From the NCBI RefSeq assembly GCF_000153765.1, contig NZ_DS022295.1, positions 690,887-754,886 of the forward strand: 64,000 bases of DNA. The letters are read 5' to 3'. The translations under genes were made by a program, and so were the position numbers. The stretch's first letter is position 1. Every line of letters starts with the position of its first letter. The notes below the pieces were generated by a model that ran no database searches, was not told the origin of the DNA, and saw nothing but the letters and a program-made list of their open reading frames with translations. Below are positions 52,664-61,680 of this stretch, piece after piece. The DNA comes from Mariprofundus ferrooxydans PV-1 (GTDB lineage Bacteria; Pseudomonadota; Zetaproteobacteria; Mariprofundales; Mariprofundaceae).

Positions 52664-53080
52664 ATGCGAAGGTTGTTGTTTGGCTTTATTGCAGGATTCT
52701 TTGCCACGCTGATATTTCATCAGGCGGCGGTGTACGGATTAGGACAGCTACATATTGCGCCGTTCGGAGCATTCAATGTGCATCCGACCAGACCCTTCGG
52801 GGTTCCGGCAGTGCTGTCGCTGGCTTTCTGGGGTGGCATTTGGGGGATACTGTATATCCTCATCCACAAATCGTTCCCGTCAGGCAGCGGCTACTGGCTG
52901 GCCGCTTTCCTGTTCGGTGCTATCGCACCATCACTGGTTGCCCTGATGGTGGTCATGCCGATGAAAGGCCTGCCGATGGGTGGTGGCTGGCACCCTCCCC
53001 TGCTGCTCACCGCCTTTCTGGTTAATGGTGCATGGGGCATCGGCACCGGCTTCTTCCTGCGACTACTGGGCAGCCGATAG
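52664..53080 (+). CDS. Four-TM membrane protein, unknown
   Basis: 138 residues with about four TM helices (LLFGFIAGFFATLIFHQAA; VLSLAFWGGIWGILYILI; LAAFLFGAIAPSLVALMVV; LLLTAFLVNGAWGIGTGFFL). GGGAGG site upstream. It resembles small uncharacterised inner-membrane proteins of proteobacteria. Substrate or role unknown. Confidence 0.75.
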   Translation: MRRLLFGFIAGFFATLIFHQAAVYGLGQLHIAPFGAFNVHPTRPFGVPAVLSLAFWGGIWGILYILIHKSFPSGSGYWLAAFLFGAIAPSLVALMVVMPMKGLPMGGGWHPPLLLTAFLVNGAWGIGTGFFLRLLGSR

Positions 53081-53132
53081 TCTGCGGGTGCTCAAGGCGA
53101 CAAAGCCTGACACTCCCATCCTGCAAACAGAT

Positions 53133-53160
53133 GCGCACGGGCTATAAACAGCCCGTGCGC
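53133..53160. terminator. Hairpin between convergent genes
   Basis: GCGCACGGGCT / AGCCCGTGCGC, 11 bp perfect, six-base loop, followed by CAGCTTTTAG. It separates the four-TM gene and HU and probably serves both. Confidence 0.65.
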
Positions 53161-53206
53161 CAGCTTTTAGTATGTACAGGACACACACCCTTGCGGGTGG
53201 CCCTAC

Positions 53207-53479
53207 CTAGTTAACAGCATCCTTCAAGGCTTTGCCCGGCTTGAATTTTGGCGCATTCGATGCAGCCACTGCTATCGCTTCACCTGTGCGTGGATTGCGT
53301 GCGGTCCGCGCGGCTCTCGCTGTCACAGAAAATGTACCGAATCCCACCAAACTAACTGAGCCGCCGCCGGATAACGAGGCGGTAATGCCGGAAAGTACGG
53401 CATCAACAGCGTCGCCAGCTGCTGTTTTACTCATGCCTGCTGATGAGGCTACGTGATCAATCAAATCTGTTTTATTCAT
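53207..53479 (-). CDS. HU-family nucleoid protein
   Basis: 90 residues from the ATG at 53479 (GGGGGATTTC before it), the standard HU length. MNKTDLIDHVASSAGMSK is the helical dimer part, LVGFGTFSVTARAARTARNP the conserved strand and DNA-binding arm with ARNPRTGE, and the ending PKFKPGKALKDAVN is typical. It binds and bends DNA without strict sequence specificity. Confidence 0.95.
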   Translation of the reverse strand: MNKTDLIDHVASSAGMSKTAAGDAVDAVLSGITASLSGGGSVSLVGFGTFSVTARAARTARNPRTGEAIAVAASNAPKFKPGKALKDAVN

Positions 53480-53591
53480 GAAATCCCCCGATGTTTTGCA
53501 TGCGAATGTAGTTATGCACATGTCGATTTATGTGCCGCAGATCACATTTTAACCCGTTGATCCAGTCTCCCCGAACCCTGTTACCTGAAAT

Positions 53592-56500
53592 TCACGCAGA
53601 TTCGCCTTCAATGGCCGGAGCAGATGGCACTTCGCACAGGGCATCGAGCATCGGAAAATAGAGTGCCGCGCGGATCTCCCGCTGCGGTTCCAGCTCGCCC
53701 AGAATCGCGGCATAGCGCTGTAACTGCGGCGCATGGCGTGTCGACTCCTCGGCAAGGAAGCCCTGCAGGTCGCCGCCTTCGTGCGAGGCCGTTTTATAAT
53801 CAATAATCCAGCGCACGCCATCGGCATCGATAAAACTGCGGTCAATCACGTGATGGGAGATAAAACCGCCATGGTGCGAACTCAGTGCCCACTCGCAATG
53901 CGCATCGCTCTGCTCTCCGGAGAGAATCCGCTTTGCGTGATTGCTGGCCAACACACGTGTCAGTGCCGCCTCGCAGCGCGCGGTGGCATCGGATAGCGTA
54001 CGACCGGATAAGCCCTCGGCCATGAGCAGTCTCGATATCTGTGCGACTTCGGCCGCGCTGTCGGCTGCCTGCCAGCGCTCGATACCGCGCTCAGCCACAT
54101 GCTGCAGGGCTGCATGCATGGCATTGCCGACCGGTGCCGCCTCCGCACCGGCCCAGAAGTATTCGGTCTCACTCTCTGCCGTGACAGGCAGATCATCGGG
54201 CAACAGCGGCAGGCTGCACATGCGCAGCAGTGGTGTTTTGGCGGAGAGTGTTGTCGCCTCACTCTGTGTCGCCTCAACCCTGTCGGCACCAAAACAGTCG
54301 TCTTCAATACCATCAGGTAACAGCAGCTTCAGTAGTGAACCGGCAGCCGCCTGCCCGCTCTTCTCCGAGACCTCTCCGAACATCAGCAGCGTGGTTTCAG
54401 CACGCGTACATGCCACATAAAGCAATCGTGCCAACTCATTGTTTTCACGTTTCTTTTCAACATCACGAACCAGGTCGTAAACGGCATCGCTGCTACGCAC
54501 GGCAGCACGTACGGCAATCAGCGGATGCACGCCCTCCTGTACCGGCACATCGGCAAATGCGAGCACCGGTGTATCACTATTGCTCCCCTTTTTACCCAGC
54601 CCTGGCAGAATCACCACATCCCACTGCAATCCCTTTGCACCGTGCATGGTCAGCAATTCGACACGGGGAGATTCGTCACCCCCTGCTAAGAGGGATGGCT
54701 CCGCATAGAGCTTTTCCAGTCGTTCATCAAGCAGGCTGAAGACAATAGAGCCCCCCTCTTCCAGCTCATCAATCAGCGCAAGCATCGCATCGATATTGCC
54801 TGTCGCCTCAGGGCTTAGCAGCCCCGGCATACCCATGCGCTGCCAGGCGCATGTCAGCAGGCCGCGCAGAGGTACGCGGCCGGCAGCCTGCAGCGACGGC
54901 GCAAGCGCCCGGATAAGGAAGCGGACGCGATCTCTCGCATCCGCATCGATTCCGGCCAGACGCGTTTCATCAGAGAGGGTCGATAGCACCGGCCTCGCAT
55001 CGCCGGAGAGCAGTCCGTGCAGCGCTTGCGTGGAGAGCCCGCAACAGGGACCGCGCAACAGTGCTGCCCACGACTCCCGATCGGCCGCATGCAGCAGCGC
55101 CCGTAACAGAGCCCGCATCTGCCGGATCTCCGGACGCCTGTTCAGCGGCAGAATATCGATGGCCTTATAAGCAATCGAAGCGGCAGTCAGCGCCGGCATA
55201 ATACTGTGCAGGTGCTTGCGTGAGCGGGCCAGAATGGCAATCCGCTGCGGCTTGCCGGCCGGTGTTCTCTTTCCCAGCTCCTGCCGCACAGCTTCAACCA
55301 CGGCCGCTGCCTCCTGCTCATCATCCTGCTGCAGGGAGAGTCGCACAACACCCGCATGATCCAGTGCAGCATCCGCCGCCGCATGCTCGACAGCGCCAAG
55401 CAGTATATCCGGCTCATCCGGAAAGATCGTTGCAAACGCACGGTTTACCCAGTCGACAATCGCCGGAGCCGAGCGGAAATTGCGCTCCAGTGTCAGCTTC
55501 TCCACCTCGGGCAGACCCGCCCGGTTTGCCGATGCCAGTAGGAACAGTCCCACCTCCGCCTTGCGGAAGCGATAGATCGACTGCATCGGATCGCCGACCA
55601 TGAACAGGCTGCGATCATATCCGTCCGCCGCCTGCCAGCCGGCGGTCAGGCTCTGCAGCAGCCGGATCTGCAGCAGTGAAGTGTCCTGGAACTCGTCCAC
55701 CAGAATATGATGAATGCGATAATCCAGCTTTAGCAGCAAATCGGTCGGATTGCCCGCCTCATCTTCCAGTGCCCGCATCGCCCGTAACGCAATCTCGATA
55801 AAGTCCGCCTCACCGCGCTGCTCGAAGAGTCGCTGCAACCGGGTATCCGCTGCCAGCAGCAGCGAGAAGAGCGATTCCAGCACCTGCCACTGGCTCTCGG
55901 CGAAACGGGGTTCTGCAGGCAGCGTCATCAGAGCCGCAAAGCTCTCCTCCAGGCCGTCAATCTGCGCCAGTTGCTCCAGCCACTGCTGAAACTGCTGTTT
56001 TGTCGCCGCATGCTCTTTAGTGGCGGGGAAACCGCGCCTGACATTGATGCCGCCGGGCTTTCTCAGTCCATTTGCCGTCATCAGTTCCGGCAGCAGACGC
56101 TGCCATTGCGGCAAATTCGTGATCCTGGCTGCAGGCCATGATGACAGTGCAGCCAGATCATCATCGCCGCGATTGCTGCCGGCAAAAGCGAGCAGTGCCG
56201 GCAGCTCCTGTTTCGCGCCGGCAGGCATCAGTGCATCGCACTGTTGCAGGCGCTCATCCATAATCGCAAAGAGGGAATCCTCCAGCACGGCACGCAGCGC
56301 ATGCGTATCTCCGGCATGCAGCTGTACATCCCTGAGCCACTGATCGCGTCGTCCCAGCATCGCCGCAACCAGATTGATCAGCGCGACACTGTTATGATCC
56401 TGATGCAACAGCAGCACGGCTGCCCGATCAGGCGAGCGCAGTATCATCTTCTCCACCGCCAGCTCCGCAGCTTCCCGGTAGAGCGGCAGCGGATAATTAC

Positions 56501-56909
56501 AGGCTGCAGGCATACGGCCGAAACCGGAGAGCAGCGGCATCTGGCTTGCCAGCGCATGCGTAAAGCTGTCGAGCGTCATCATTCGCAAGCGGGAGGGATG
56601 CTTTTCCAGGTGCCAGCCGCAGGCATTCGATCGGGCCAGCGCCGCCTGCGCCAGACGCCATGTATCCATCTTGTGCGAAGCCGGGTCCACCGGCTCAGTC
56701 ATTGCCAGAGCTTCAAGTACGCGCCCGCGCATCTCGGCTGCCGCTTTGCGGGTAAAGGTCAGCGCCAGTATCTCCTCCGGCGCATCGACCACGGCCAGCA
56801 ATCGCAGAATGCGCTGAGTTAACAGCTCGGTCTTGCCGGAGCCGGCCGGAGCCTGCACCAGAAATGATGCTGCCGGATTACGCGCCTGTAGCCTGACTTT
56901 GGCACTCAT
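53592..56909 (-). CDS. addA: Double-strand-break repair helicase-nuclease subunit AddA
   Basis: 1105 residues. UvrD-type helicase: Walker A APAGSGKTELL at 20-30, Walker B with HILVDEFQDTSLLQ, and later helicase motifs including MVGDPMQSIYRFRKAEV and LLTMHGAKGLQWDVVI. The C-terminal PD-(D/E)xK nuclease has RWIIDYKTASHEGG. Together with AddB it resects DNA ends to load RecA, doing the job of RecBCD. Its start overlaps the addB stop by four bases. Confidence 0.93.
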   Translation of the reverse strand: MSAKVRLQARNPAASFLVQAPAGSGKTELLTQRILRLLAVVDAPEEILALTFTRKAAAEMRGRVLEALAMTEPVDPASHKMDTWRLAQAALARSNACGWHLEKHPSRLRMMTLDSFTHALASQMPLLSGFGRMPAACNYPLPLYREAAELAVEKMILRSPDRAAVLLLHQDHNSVALINLVAAMLGRRDQWLRDVQLHAGDTHALRAVLEDSLFAIMDERLQQCDALMPAGAKQELPALLAFAGSNRGDDDLAALSSWPAARITNLPQWQRLLPELMTANGLRKPGGINVRRGFPATKEHAATKQQFQQWLEQLAQIDGLEESFAALMTLPAEPRFAESQWQVLESLFSLLLAADTRLQRLFEQRGEADFIEIALRAMRALEDEAGNPTDLLLKLDYRIHHILVDEFQDTSLLQIRLLQSLTAGWQAADGYDRSLFMVGDPMQSIYRFRKAEVGLFLLASANRAGLPEVEKLTLERNFRSAPAIVDWVNRAFATIFPDEPDILLGAVEHAAADAALDHAGVVRLSLQQDDEQEAAAVVEAVRQELGKRTPAGKPQRIAILARSRKHLHSIMPALTAASIAYKAIDILPLNRRPEIRQMRALLRALLHAADRESWAALLRGPCCGLSTQALHGLLSGDARPVLSTLSDETRLAGIDADARDRVRFLIRALAPSLQAAGRVPLRGLLTCAWQRMGMPGLLSPEATGNIDAMLALIDELEEGGSIVFSLLDERLEKLYAEPSLLAGGDESPRVELLTMHGAKGLQWDVVILPGLGKKGSNSDTPVLAFADVPVQEGVHPLIAVRAAVRSSDAVYDLVRDVEKKRENNELARLLYVACTRAETTLLMFGEVSEKSGQAAAGSLLKLLLPDGIEDDCFGADRVEATQSEATTLSAKTPLLRMCSLPLLPDDLPVTAESETEYFWAGAEAAPVGNAMHAALQHVAERGIERWQAADSAAEVAQISRLLMAEGLSGRTLSDATARCEAALTRVLASNHAKRILSGEQSDAHCEWALSSHHGGFISHHVIDRSFIDADGVRWIIDYKTASHEGGDLQGFLAEESTRHAPQLQRYAAILGELEPQREIRAALYFPMLDALCEVPSAPAIEGESA

Positions 56910-59551
56910 ATATCCGCTCCCGCATCGCTGTCGAACCCGGTCTCATCGATCCGGCACACCGCTTCCAGAGCGCAATATTGACAGGCTGATGCATCCACCG
57001 GTGCCACTTCACTTCGCCCGCTGACAAACTCCGCCGCCAGCGCATTGATATCATTCTGCCACGTCTCCAGTACCTGCAGCCAATCCTCCGGTCGCCGGCT
57101 CTTGCCGTCGCAGACGGCGATTCCGTGGATGCCGGTGTTCTCGCCGGAGAGCCCCTCAAAGTCCATATCGCCGCTGCGCACGCGCGCAAATGCCACCGCA
57201 TCATGCTCGCCGAGTCCGGCTGCCACGGCATAGAGCGGCAGCTGCGGCTCACTCATGCGCTCTCCCATCCATTTGCCGATGCTCTGCCCCTGCCCGGTCT
57301 TGTAATCGATAAGGATCTGATGCCCCTCTGCATCCTTATCGATTCGGTCGGCCTTGATATTGACACTGAACTGAGTGGCCGCTGCTTGCGGCAGCTGCAA
57401 GCGATAGGGCTGCTCACATTTGACTACGGTGAATGGCGGCCTGCGCTGTTCGATCTCCAGCCATTCGGCCAGCACACCGGCCATACGTTGCTGCTCAAAG
57501 CCGCGTGCAGCACCGCTCACGCTCGTCCGGTCGGATGCAAATGCCGCTTCGACTGCCGCTGCGATCAGAGTCTCTCTCCCCGCCTGATCCAGCGCCAGCA
57601 ACGCCTGCTGCGAGCCCAGTTTCCGCCAGATAAATTCCAGCGCCCGGTGAATCAATGATCCCTTCTCGGCCGCATCAATACCTGGCTCTGTTTCATCCAG
57701 CGGCACGATGGCCAGCCTGTGCGTGGCAAAGGCGCGGAACGGGCAGGCCGACTGATTTTTGATGATGGAAGCACCGCCGTAGACCGATTCGTTCTGCTCG
57801 AGCGGAACTGCCGGCGTGTCGGTATAACTCTCCGTCTCCGCAAGCTCCGTTTCAACCGGCTCAACTGTAGCAATCGACTCGGACAATCCGGCCAGCAAAG
57901 GTGAAACCGACAGCTCCCGCTGCTCACCCTCGCAGGCATAGCTCAGGCAGAGAATCGGAGCTGCGTGCTGCAACTGCTGCCAGAGAAAAGTTGAGGCGGC
58001 AAATGCCGATTCAGCCGTTGCACCGGGCAGATTGTATTTGCGCTGCATACTCAGCGGCAGCAGCGGTTGCACCATTGCAGGCTCAGGCAGCGCCTCATCA
58101 TCCATACCAATGGCAAATGCGGCATCATAGCGCATACCTGCAATGGCGGAGAGCGGCATCACACTCACCTGCGGCAGCTCTGCCGGCAGCGGCAGCTGCG
58201 TCTCACTGCTGACCTGCCTGAGCAGGGATAAAAAGCGGGACCACTCAAGTGTCTTGCAGACGCACTCCATCGACACCAGCGAGCTCAGACAATCCCTGAA
58301 AGCATTGAGCTGACGCACCTCTATCGCGGAGCGCGCTTCTGTCGGATCAGATTGTAAAAAGCCGCATGTCTGCATCAGGCCATGCACCGCTCTCACCCAC
58401 TCGCCCGCTGTCTGGCGCCCTGTTTTCCACAGCAGCAGCTGCTTGAGTATATCGGCGAATGCTTTGAGCTCATGAAGCTGCTCGGATGCCAGAAGTGATT
58501 TAAACGAGACATAATGGCGGTTGTGTTTGCGCAGTAGAGCATCCAGCCCGGCCCGCGCCAGCCGCTCATCCTGATACCCTTTAAGACCGGGCGAGAACAG
58601 CAGTCTGGAGAAATCGGTGAAGCCCGCGCCGCTACGACCGGCCAGCGACAACAGGTGCAGCAACTGGCTGATTAACGGCATCGATGACAGCGCAGGCCCC
58701 GGCATATGCACCGCCTGCAGACAGGCACCCACCGGCAACGCCTGCTGCTGCAACAGCGTTTCATCGAGTATCCTGCCCAGCTTTGCCTCGTCCACCCGTC
58801 GCGAGGCGGTAACAATAGCGATGCGCCGGTTCGGATTCTCAGCCAGCATCGTTTTGACAGCGCCGGCCAGATGACGGTATTCAGCCTCCGCATCGCGACA
58901 GCAAACCAGCTGCATCAACGGCTCTTCACACCGCGTAGTCTGCACCGATTCAATGTTCACACCCGCCTGCTGCAGGGCAAGCAGCAACGCCTGCTGCATC
59001 GGCGTATAGCCATCAAAGCCGTCGAGCAGGATATGGGAGCAGGCAGCGGCAGATGCAATCCCCGGCAGTAGTGCTGCGGCCGTATCGGCCACAAGCATAC
59101 GCCCGTTTTTGCGGCACTGCTGTTGCATCTGCTGCTGCCAGCGACCGAATGCTTCGGCCTCCTCTCCTGCACCGGCAAGCCCGTTCACATCCATCCGGTA
59201 TTCGCACATCAGCGCATAAGCACTATCGGCATGCACCGCCAGGCCGCGCAGCGAAGCGGAAGCCGCGCCCTGCGGCAGATCGGCGCGAATAATCTGCTCC
59301 CACAGCTCAATGGCCTGCAACTGATTATAGGCAACCGGTATCTCCGGCTCTGTGCGGGCCATGCCGTTTAACCAGCGCTGCCAACTCTCCACCGCAGGCG
59401 TGGCGGTAACAGCGCATCCCGAAGCCGTTACAAGCCGACGTTTCCAATCCCCGGCCAGCGATGAGGAGGCTGTCAGCAGCAGCGCACCTGCCTGCAGAGC
59501 GTCTGCTACCGGCGTCTGGCACTGCGCTATATTCAGCGGCTGCATCGTCAT
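56906..59551 (-). CDS. addB: AddB-like PD-(D/E)xK nuclease subunit
   Basis: 881 residues from the ATG at 59551, which overlaps the stop of the PQ-loop gene (ATGA). An inactivated-helicase-like body is followed by a C-terminal nuclease domain (HQILIDYKTGQGQS). The four Cys expected for the AddB iron-sulfur cluster are visible: one in SACPFRAFATHRL and three in CQYCALEAVC near the C-terminus. Partner of AddA; in AddAB enzymes it cuts the other strand and recognises Chi. Confidence 0.88.
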   Translation of the reverse strand: MTMQPLNIAQCQTPVADALQAGALLLTASSSLAGDWKRRLVTASGCAVTATPAVESWQRWLNGMARTEPEIPVAYNQLQAIELWEQIIRADLPQGAASASLRGLAVHADSAYALMCEYRMDVNGLAGAGEEAEAFGRWQQQMQQQCRKNGRMLVADTAAALLPGIASAAACSHILLDGFDGYTPMQQALLLALQQAGVNIESVQTTRCEEPLMQLVCCRDAEAEYRHLAGAVKTMLAENPNRRIAIVTASRRVDEAKLGRILDETLLQQQALPVGACLQAVHMPGPALSSMPLISQLLHLLSLAGRSGAGFTDFSRLLFSPGLKGYQDERLARAGLDALLRKHNRHYVSFKSLLASEQLHELKAFADILKQLLLWKTGRQTAGEWVRAVHGLMQTCGFLQSDPTEARSAIEVRQLNAFRDCLSSLVSMECVCKTLEWSRFLSLLRQVSSETQLPLPAELPQVSVMPLSAIAGMRYDAAFAIGMDDEALPEPAMVQPLLPLSMQRKYNLPGATAESAFAASTFLWQQLQHAAPILCLSYACEGEQRELSVSPLLAGLSESIATVEPVETELAETESYTDTPAVPLEQNESVYGGASIIKNQSACPFRAFATHRLAIVPLDETEPGIDAAEKGSLIHRALEFIWRKLGSQQALLALDQAGRETLIAAAVEAAFASDRTSVSGAARGFEQQRMAGVLAEWLEIEQRRPPFTVVKCEQPYRLQLPQAAATQFSVNIKADRIDKDAEGHQILIDYKTGQGQSIGKWMGERMSEPQLPLYAVAAGLGEHDAVAFARVRSGDMDFEGLSGENTGIHGIAVCDGKSRRPEDWLQVLETWQNDINALAAEFVSGRSEVAPVDASACQYCALEAVCRIDETGFDSDAGADI

Positions 59552-59820
59552 GCTATTTTCTGCCTGAAGCTGAAAATCATGGCGATAATCGTTAAGCAGC
59601 AGAGGGTTCCGAAAACCGATACGGTAACCATCATCCACTGCTCCAGATGCACATAATAGGCGGCAAATGTGGCCGATGCGGCGGCAAACACCACCCACTG
59701 CAGCAGCGATAACCCCTCCACATCACGGGTCTTGTAGGTGATGCGCAGCTGATCCACGAAACCGACGGTAAACGCCAGCGCCGCCATTGAGCCCATCATC
59801 TGCCAAATATCGATATCCAT
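59548..59820 (-). CDS. PQ-loop / SemiSWEET-like small membrane protein
   Basis: 90 residues with three TM helices (MGSMAALAFTVGFVDQLRI; LLQWVVFAAASATFAAYYV; TVSVFGTLCCLTIIAMIF), the size and triple-helix plan of SemiSWEET sugar transporters. The usual PQ pair near the end of helix 1 is replaced by DQ. It overlaps addB by four bases, an unexpected partner for a recombination gene. Confidence 0.8.
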   Translation of the reverse strand: MDIDIWQMMGSMAALAFTVGFVDQLRITYKTRDVEGLSLLQWVVFAAASATFAAYYVHLEQWMMVTVSVFGTLCCLTIIAMIFSFRQKIA

Positions 59821-60085
59821 CTCACCTGCTTTTTACTCTGTCTTTATTGTCGTTTCTTATATCGGCCTTACAATCGCCCGCCCGTTAATGGTCAGCGAGC
59901 CTGACAAGCTGCCGGCGCCACTGCAATATTTGCCGGACTGCAGGCGCAGCAGAAGGCTGCCCGAACACAGAAGCGCTGGAGGATCACCCCTTATCCGGGT
60001 TATACTGCCGCCCTATGCACTCCGGCGGATTACCGAAGCCAACACTGTATCGACTTTGCCGGGCCGGCTTTTTCGGGAGAATGCA

Positions 60086-60691
60086 ATGAGATTGCGATGG
60101 TTGGAGTGGTGCCTGCTGTTCCTCTGCCTGCCGCTGTTGCTGTTTCTGAACCTGCTGCCGTTTAGTAAATTCGTCTACCTGAGTCTGGCTGCACTCTATG
60201 CGCTCTCCGTCATCCTGGCCTGCAAACCCGATTTTACAGTCACCGGCCAACCTCTCACACAACAAACAGCCCTGCGCATCGTGCTGGTCACCGCCTCGAT
60301 CTTCCTGTTTTCCCGCCTGGCCTTTCCGAATCATTTTCTCAGCATACCGGCACTGCATGCCAAGATCTGGTTGATGATCCTGCTCTTCTACCCGCTGATT
60401 TCCGTGCTGCCGCAGGAGTTTGTCTACCGGCGCTTTTATTTCTGGCGCTACAGCGCGCTGTTTCCGAACTCCGTCCTGCTACTGCTGAGCAACATCGCGA
60501 TGTTCTCATTCGCGCATATCATGTACGGCAATATGGTTGCCGTATTCCTGTCGATGCTGGGCGGCATCCTGTTCGCCAGATCCTATCTGCAAAGTGGACG
60601 TCTGCTGCCGGTCTGGATTGAACATTCGCTCTACGGCATCGCGATTTTCACTTCCGGGCTGGGCCACTTCTTTACCAGCGTATTAAGCTGA
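60086..60691 (+). CDS. CPBP-family intramembrane protease-like protein
   Basis: 201 residues from the ATG at 60086 (GGGAG nine bases before). Multi-TM. CPBP/Abi motifs: PQEFVYRRFYFWRY (the E...R motif, with a single Glu where EE is usual), MFSFAHIMYGN (conserved His) and WIEHSLYG (second His). Such proteins include prenyl-protein proteases and bacteriocin-immunity proteins; the substrate here is unknown. It is followed after 8 bases by the ceramidase-like gene. Confidence 0.8.
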   Translation: MRLRWLEWCLLFLCLPLLLFLNLLPFSKFVYLSLAALYALSVILACKPDFTVTGQPLTQQTALRIVLVTASIFLFSRLAFPNHFLSIPALHAKIWLMILLFYPLISVLPQEFVYRRFYFWRYSALFPNSVLLLLSNIAMFSFAHIMYGNMVAVFLSMLGGILFARSYLQSGRLLPVWIEHSLYGIAIFTSGLGHFFTSVLS

Positions 60692-60699
60692 GGTGCACA

Positions 60700-61332
60700 A
60701 TGATTGACCTGTACTGCGAACGAACGGTCACCGGCCTGTGGGGGGAACCGCTCAATACCCTGAGCAATATCGCTTTTTTCATCGCCGCCTGGACCATCTG
60801 GCGGCAGGCCCGCCGCAATGACCGCGTGGATGCATCGCTCGGCCTGCTGCTGGTACTGCTGCTTGCCATCGGTACAGGCTCGACGCTGTTCCATATGTTC
60901 GCCAATGCCTGGAGCGAATGGCTCGACGTCATCCCGATCACGCTATTCCAGCTTGCCTTTATCACCCTCTACCTGCGCCGCGTCGCCGGTCTTTCCCTGC
61001 TACCACTGTCGGCACTGCTGGCCGTTTTTCTCTCGGCCAGTATTGCGGCATCCCACTATCCGCAGCTGATCAACGGCTCGGCCGGATATCTGCCGTCGCT
61101 GCTCTTTCTCTCCGGCATGGGCATCTATCATTATCGCAGCCGAAAAAACGGTCCCTGGCTGCTGCTTGGCGCTGCCGCCCTGTTCCTGGTGTCGCTGATC
61201 CTGCGCAGTATTGATAACGCTGTTTGTGCCGCCCTGCCGATGGGTACGCACCTGTTCTGGCATCTGTTCAACGGCGCTGTGCTCTACCTGACCCTGCGCG
61301 CCCACATGGATAATACCCGGCATGGCGATTAG
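60700..61332 (+). CDS. Ceramidase-family membrane protein
   Basis: 210 residues with about seven TM helices. Alkaline ceramidase/CREST signatures: DLYCERTVTGLWGEPLNTLSN at the start, GTGSTLFHMFANAWSEWLDVIPI (Ser, His and Asp metal/catalytic residues), and THLFWHLFNG near the end with the paired His. The predicted activity is amide hydrolysis of a lipid; bacteria often use the family on unknown substrates. Confidence 0.88.
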   Translation: MIDLYCERTVTGLWGEPLNTLSNIAFFIAAWTIWRQARRNDRVDASLGLLLVLLLAIGTGSTLFHMFANAWSEWLDVIPITLFQLAFITLYLRRVAGLSLLPLSALLAVFLSASIAASHYPQLINGSAGYLPSLLFLSGMGIYHYRSRKNGPWLLLGAAALFLVSLILRSIDNAVCAALPMGTHLFWHLFNGAVLYLTLRAHMDNTRHGD

Positions 61333-61680
61333 ATTCAGCCATTGTCCTGAATTAGCCAACTACGGTCACTTGTTCGAGTCCTGTTTGGCTCCCCGGACAG
61401 GACAAAACTGGGCACCATTGGAGTGAGGGTATCAGATTATCCTGAGCGATTGCTTTCGGCCGAGCATGTATACTCAATGTGTCTATAAATCGATGGCTAT
61501 TCAACATGCCTGAATCAGGGGGCTCTCTGGTGACGAAAGGCTGGAATGCTGGATTCCTCTTATAGCGGCATAGACAGCTGGTATATACCTCATTATTATC
61601 CACTACGCTCTAAAATAAATAAAGTCGTATAAACCAATCATTTATATTGTACATGATTTTTTTGTTTAGCAAGGATTTTA
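61333..61680. other. Intergenic region before the AT-rich gene
   Basis: No gene. The left part holds a tRNA T-arm-like sequence that is one half of a 26-bp inverted repeat; the composition then falls to strongly AT-rich toward 61680. Confidence 0.6.
61363..61388 (+). repeat. 26-bp inverted repeat flanking the ASST-like gene, left copy
   Basis: Starts CGGTCACTTGTTC, ends CTGTTTGG, and matches the reverse complement of 63340-63365 at 24 of 26 positions. With the following CTCCCC it resembles a decayed tRNA T-arm and 3' acceptor end, but only three of five T-stem pairs form. Confidence 0.75.

Noticed and set aside
61352-61400. A functional tRNA gene
   Set aside because: Only a T-arm and acceptor-like 3' stretch is recognisable. 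There is no D-arm or anticodon arm upstream and the T-stem has mismatches.
61352-61603. Minus-strand frame of 83 codons after the ceramidase-like gene
   Set aside because: It crosses the inverted repeat and has no ribosome site or protein-like pattern.
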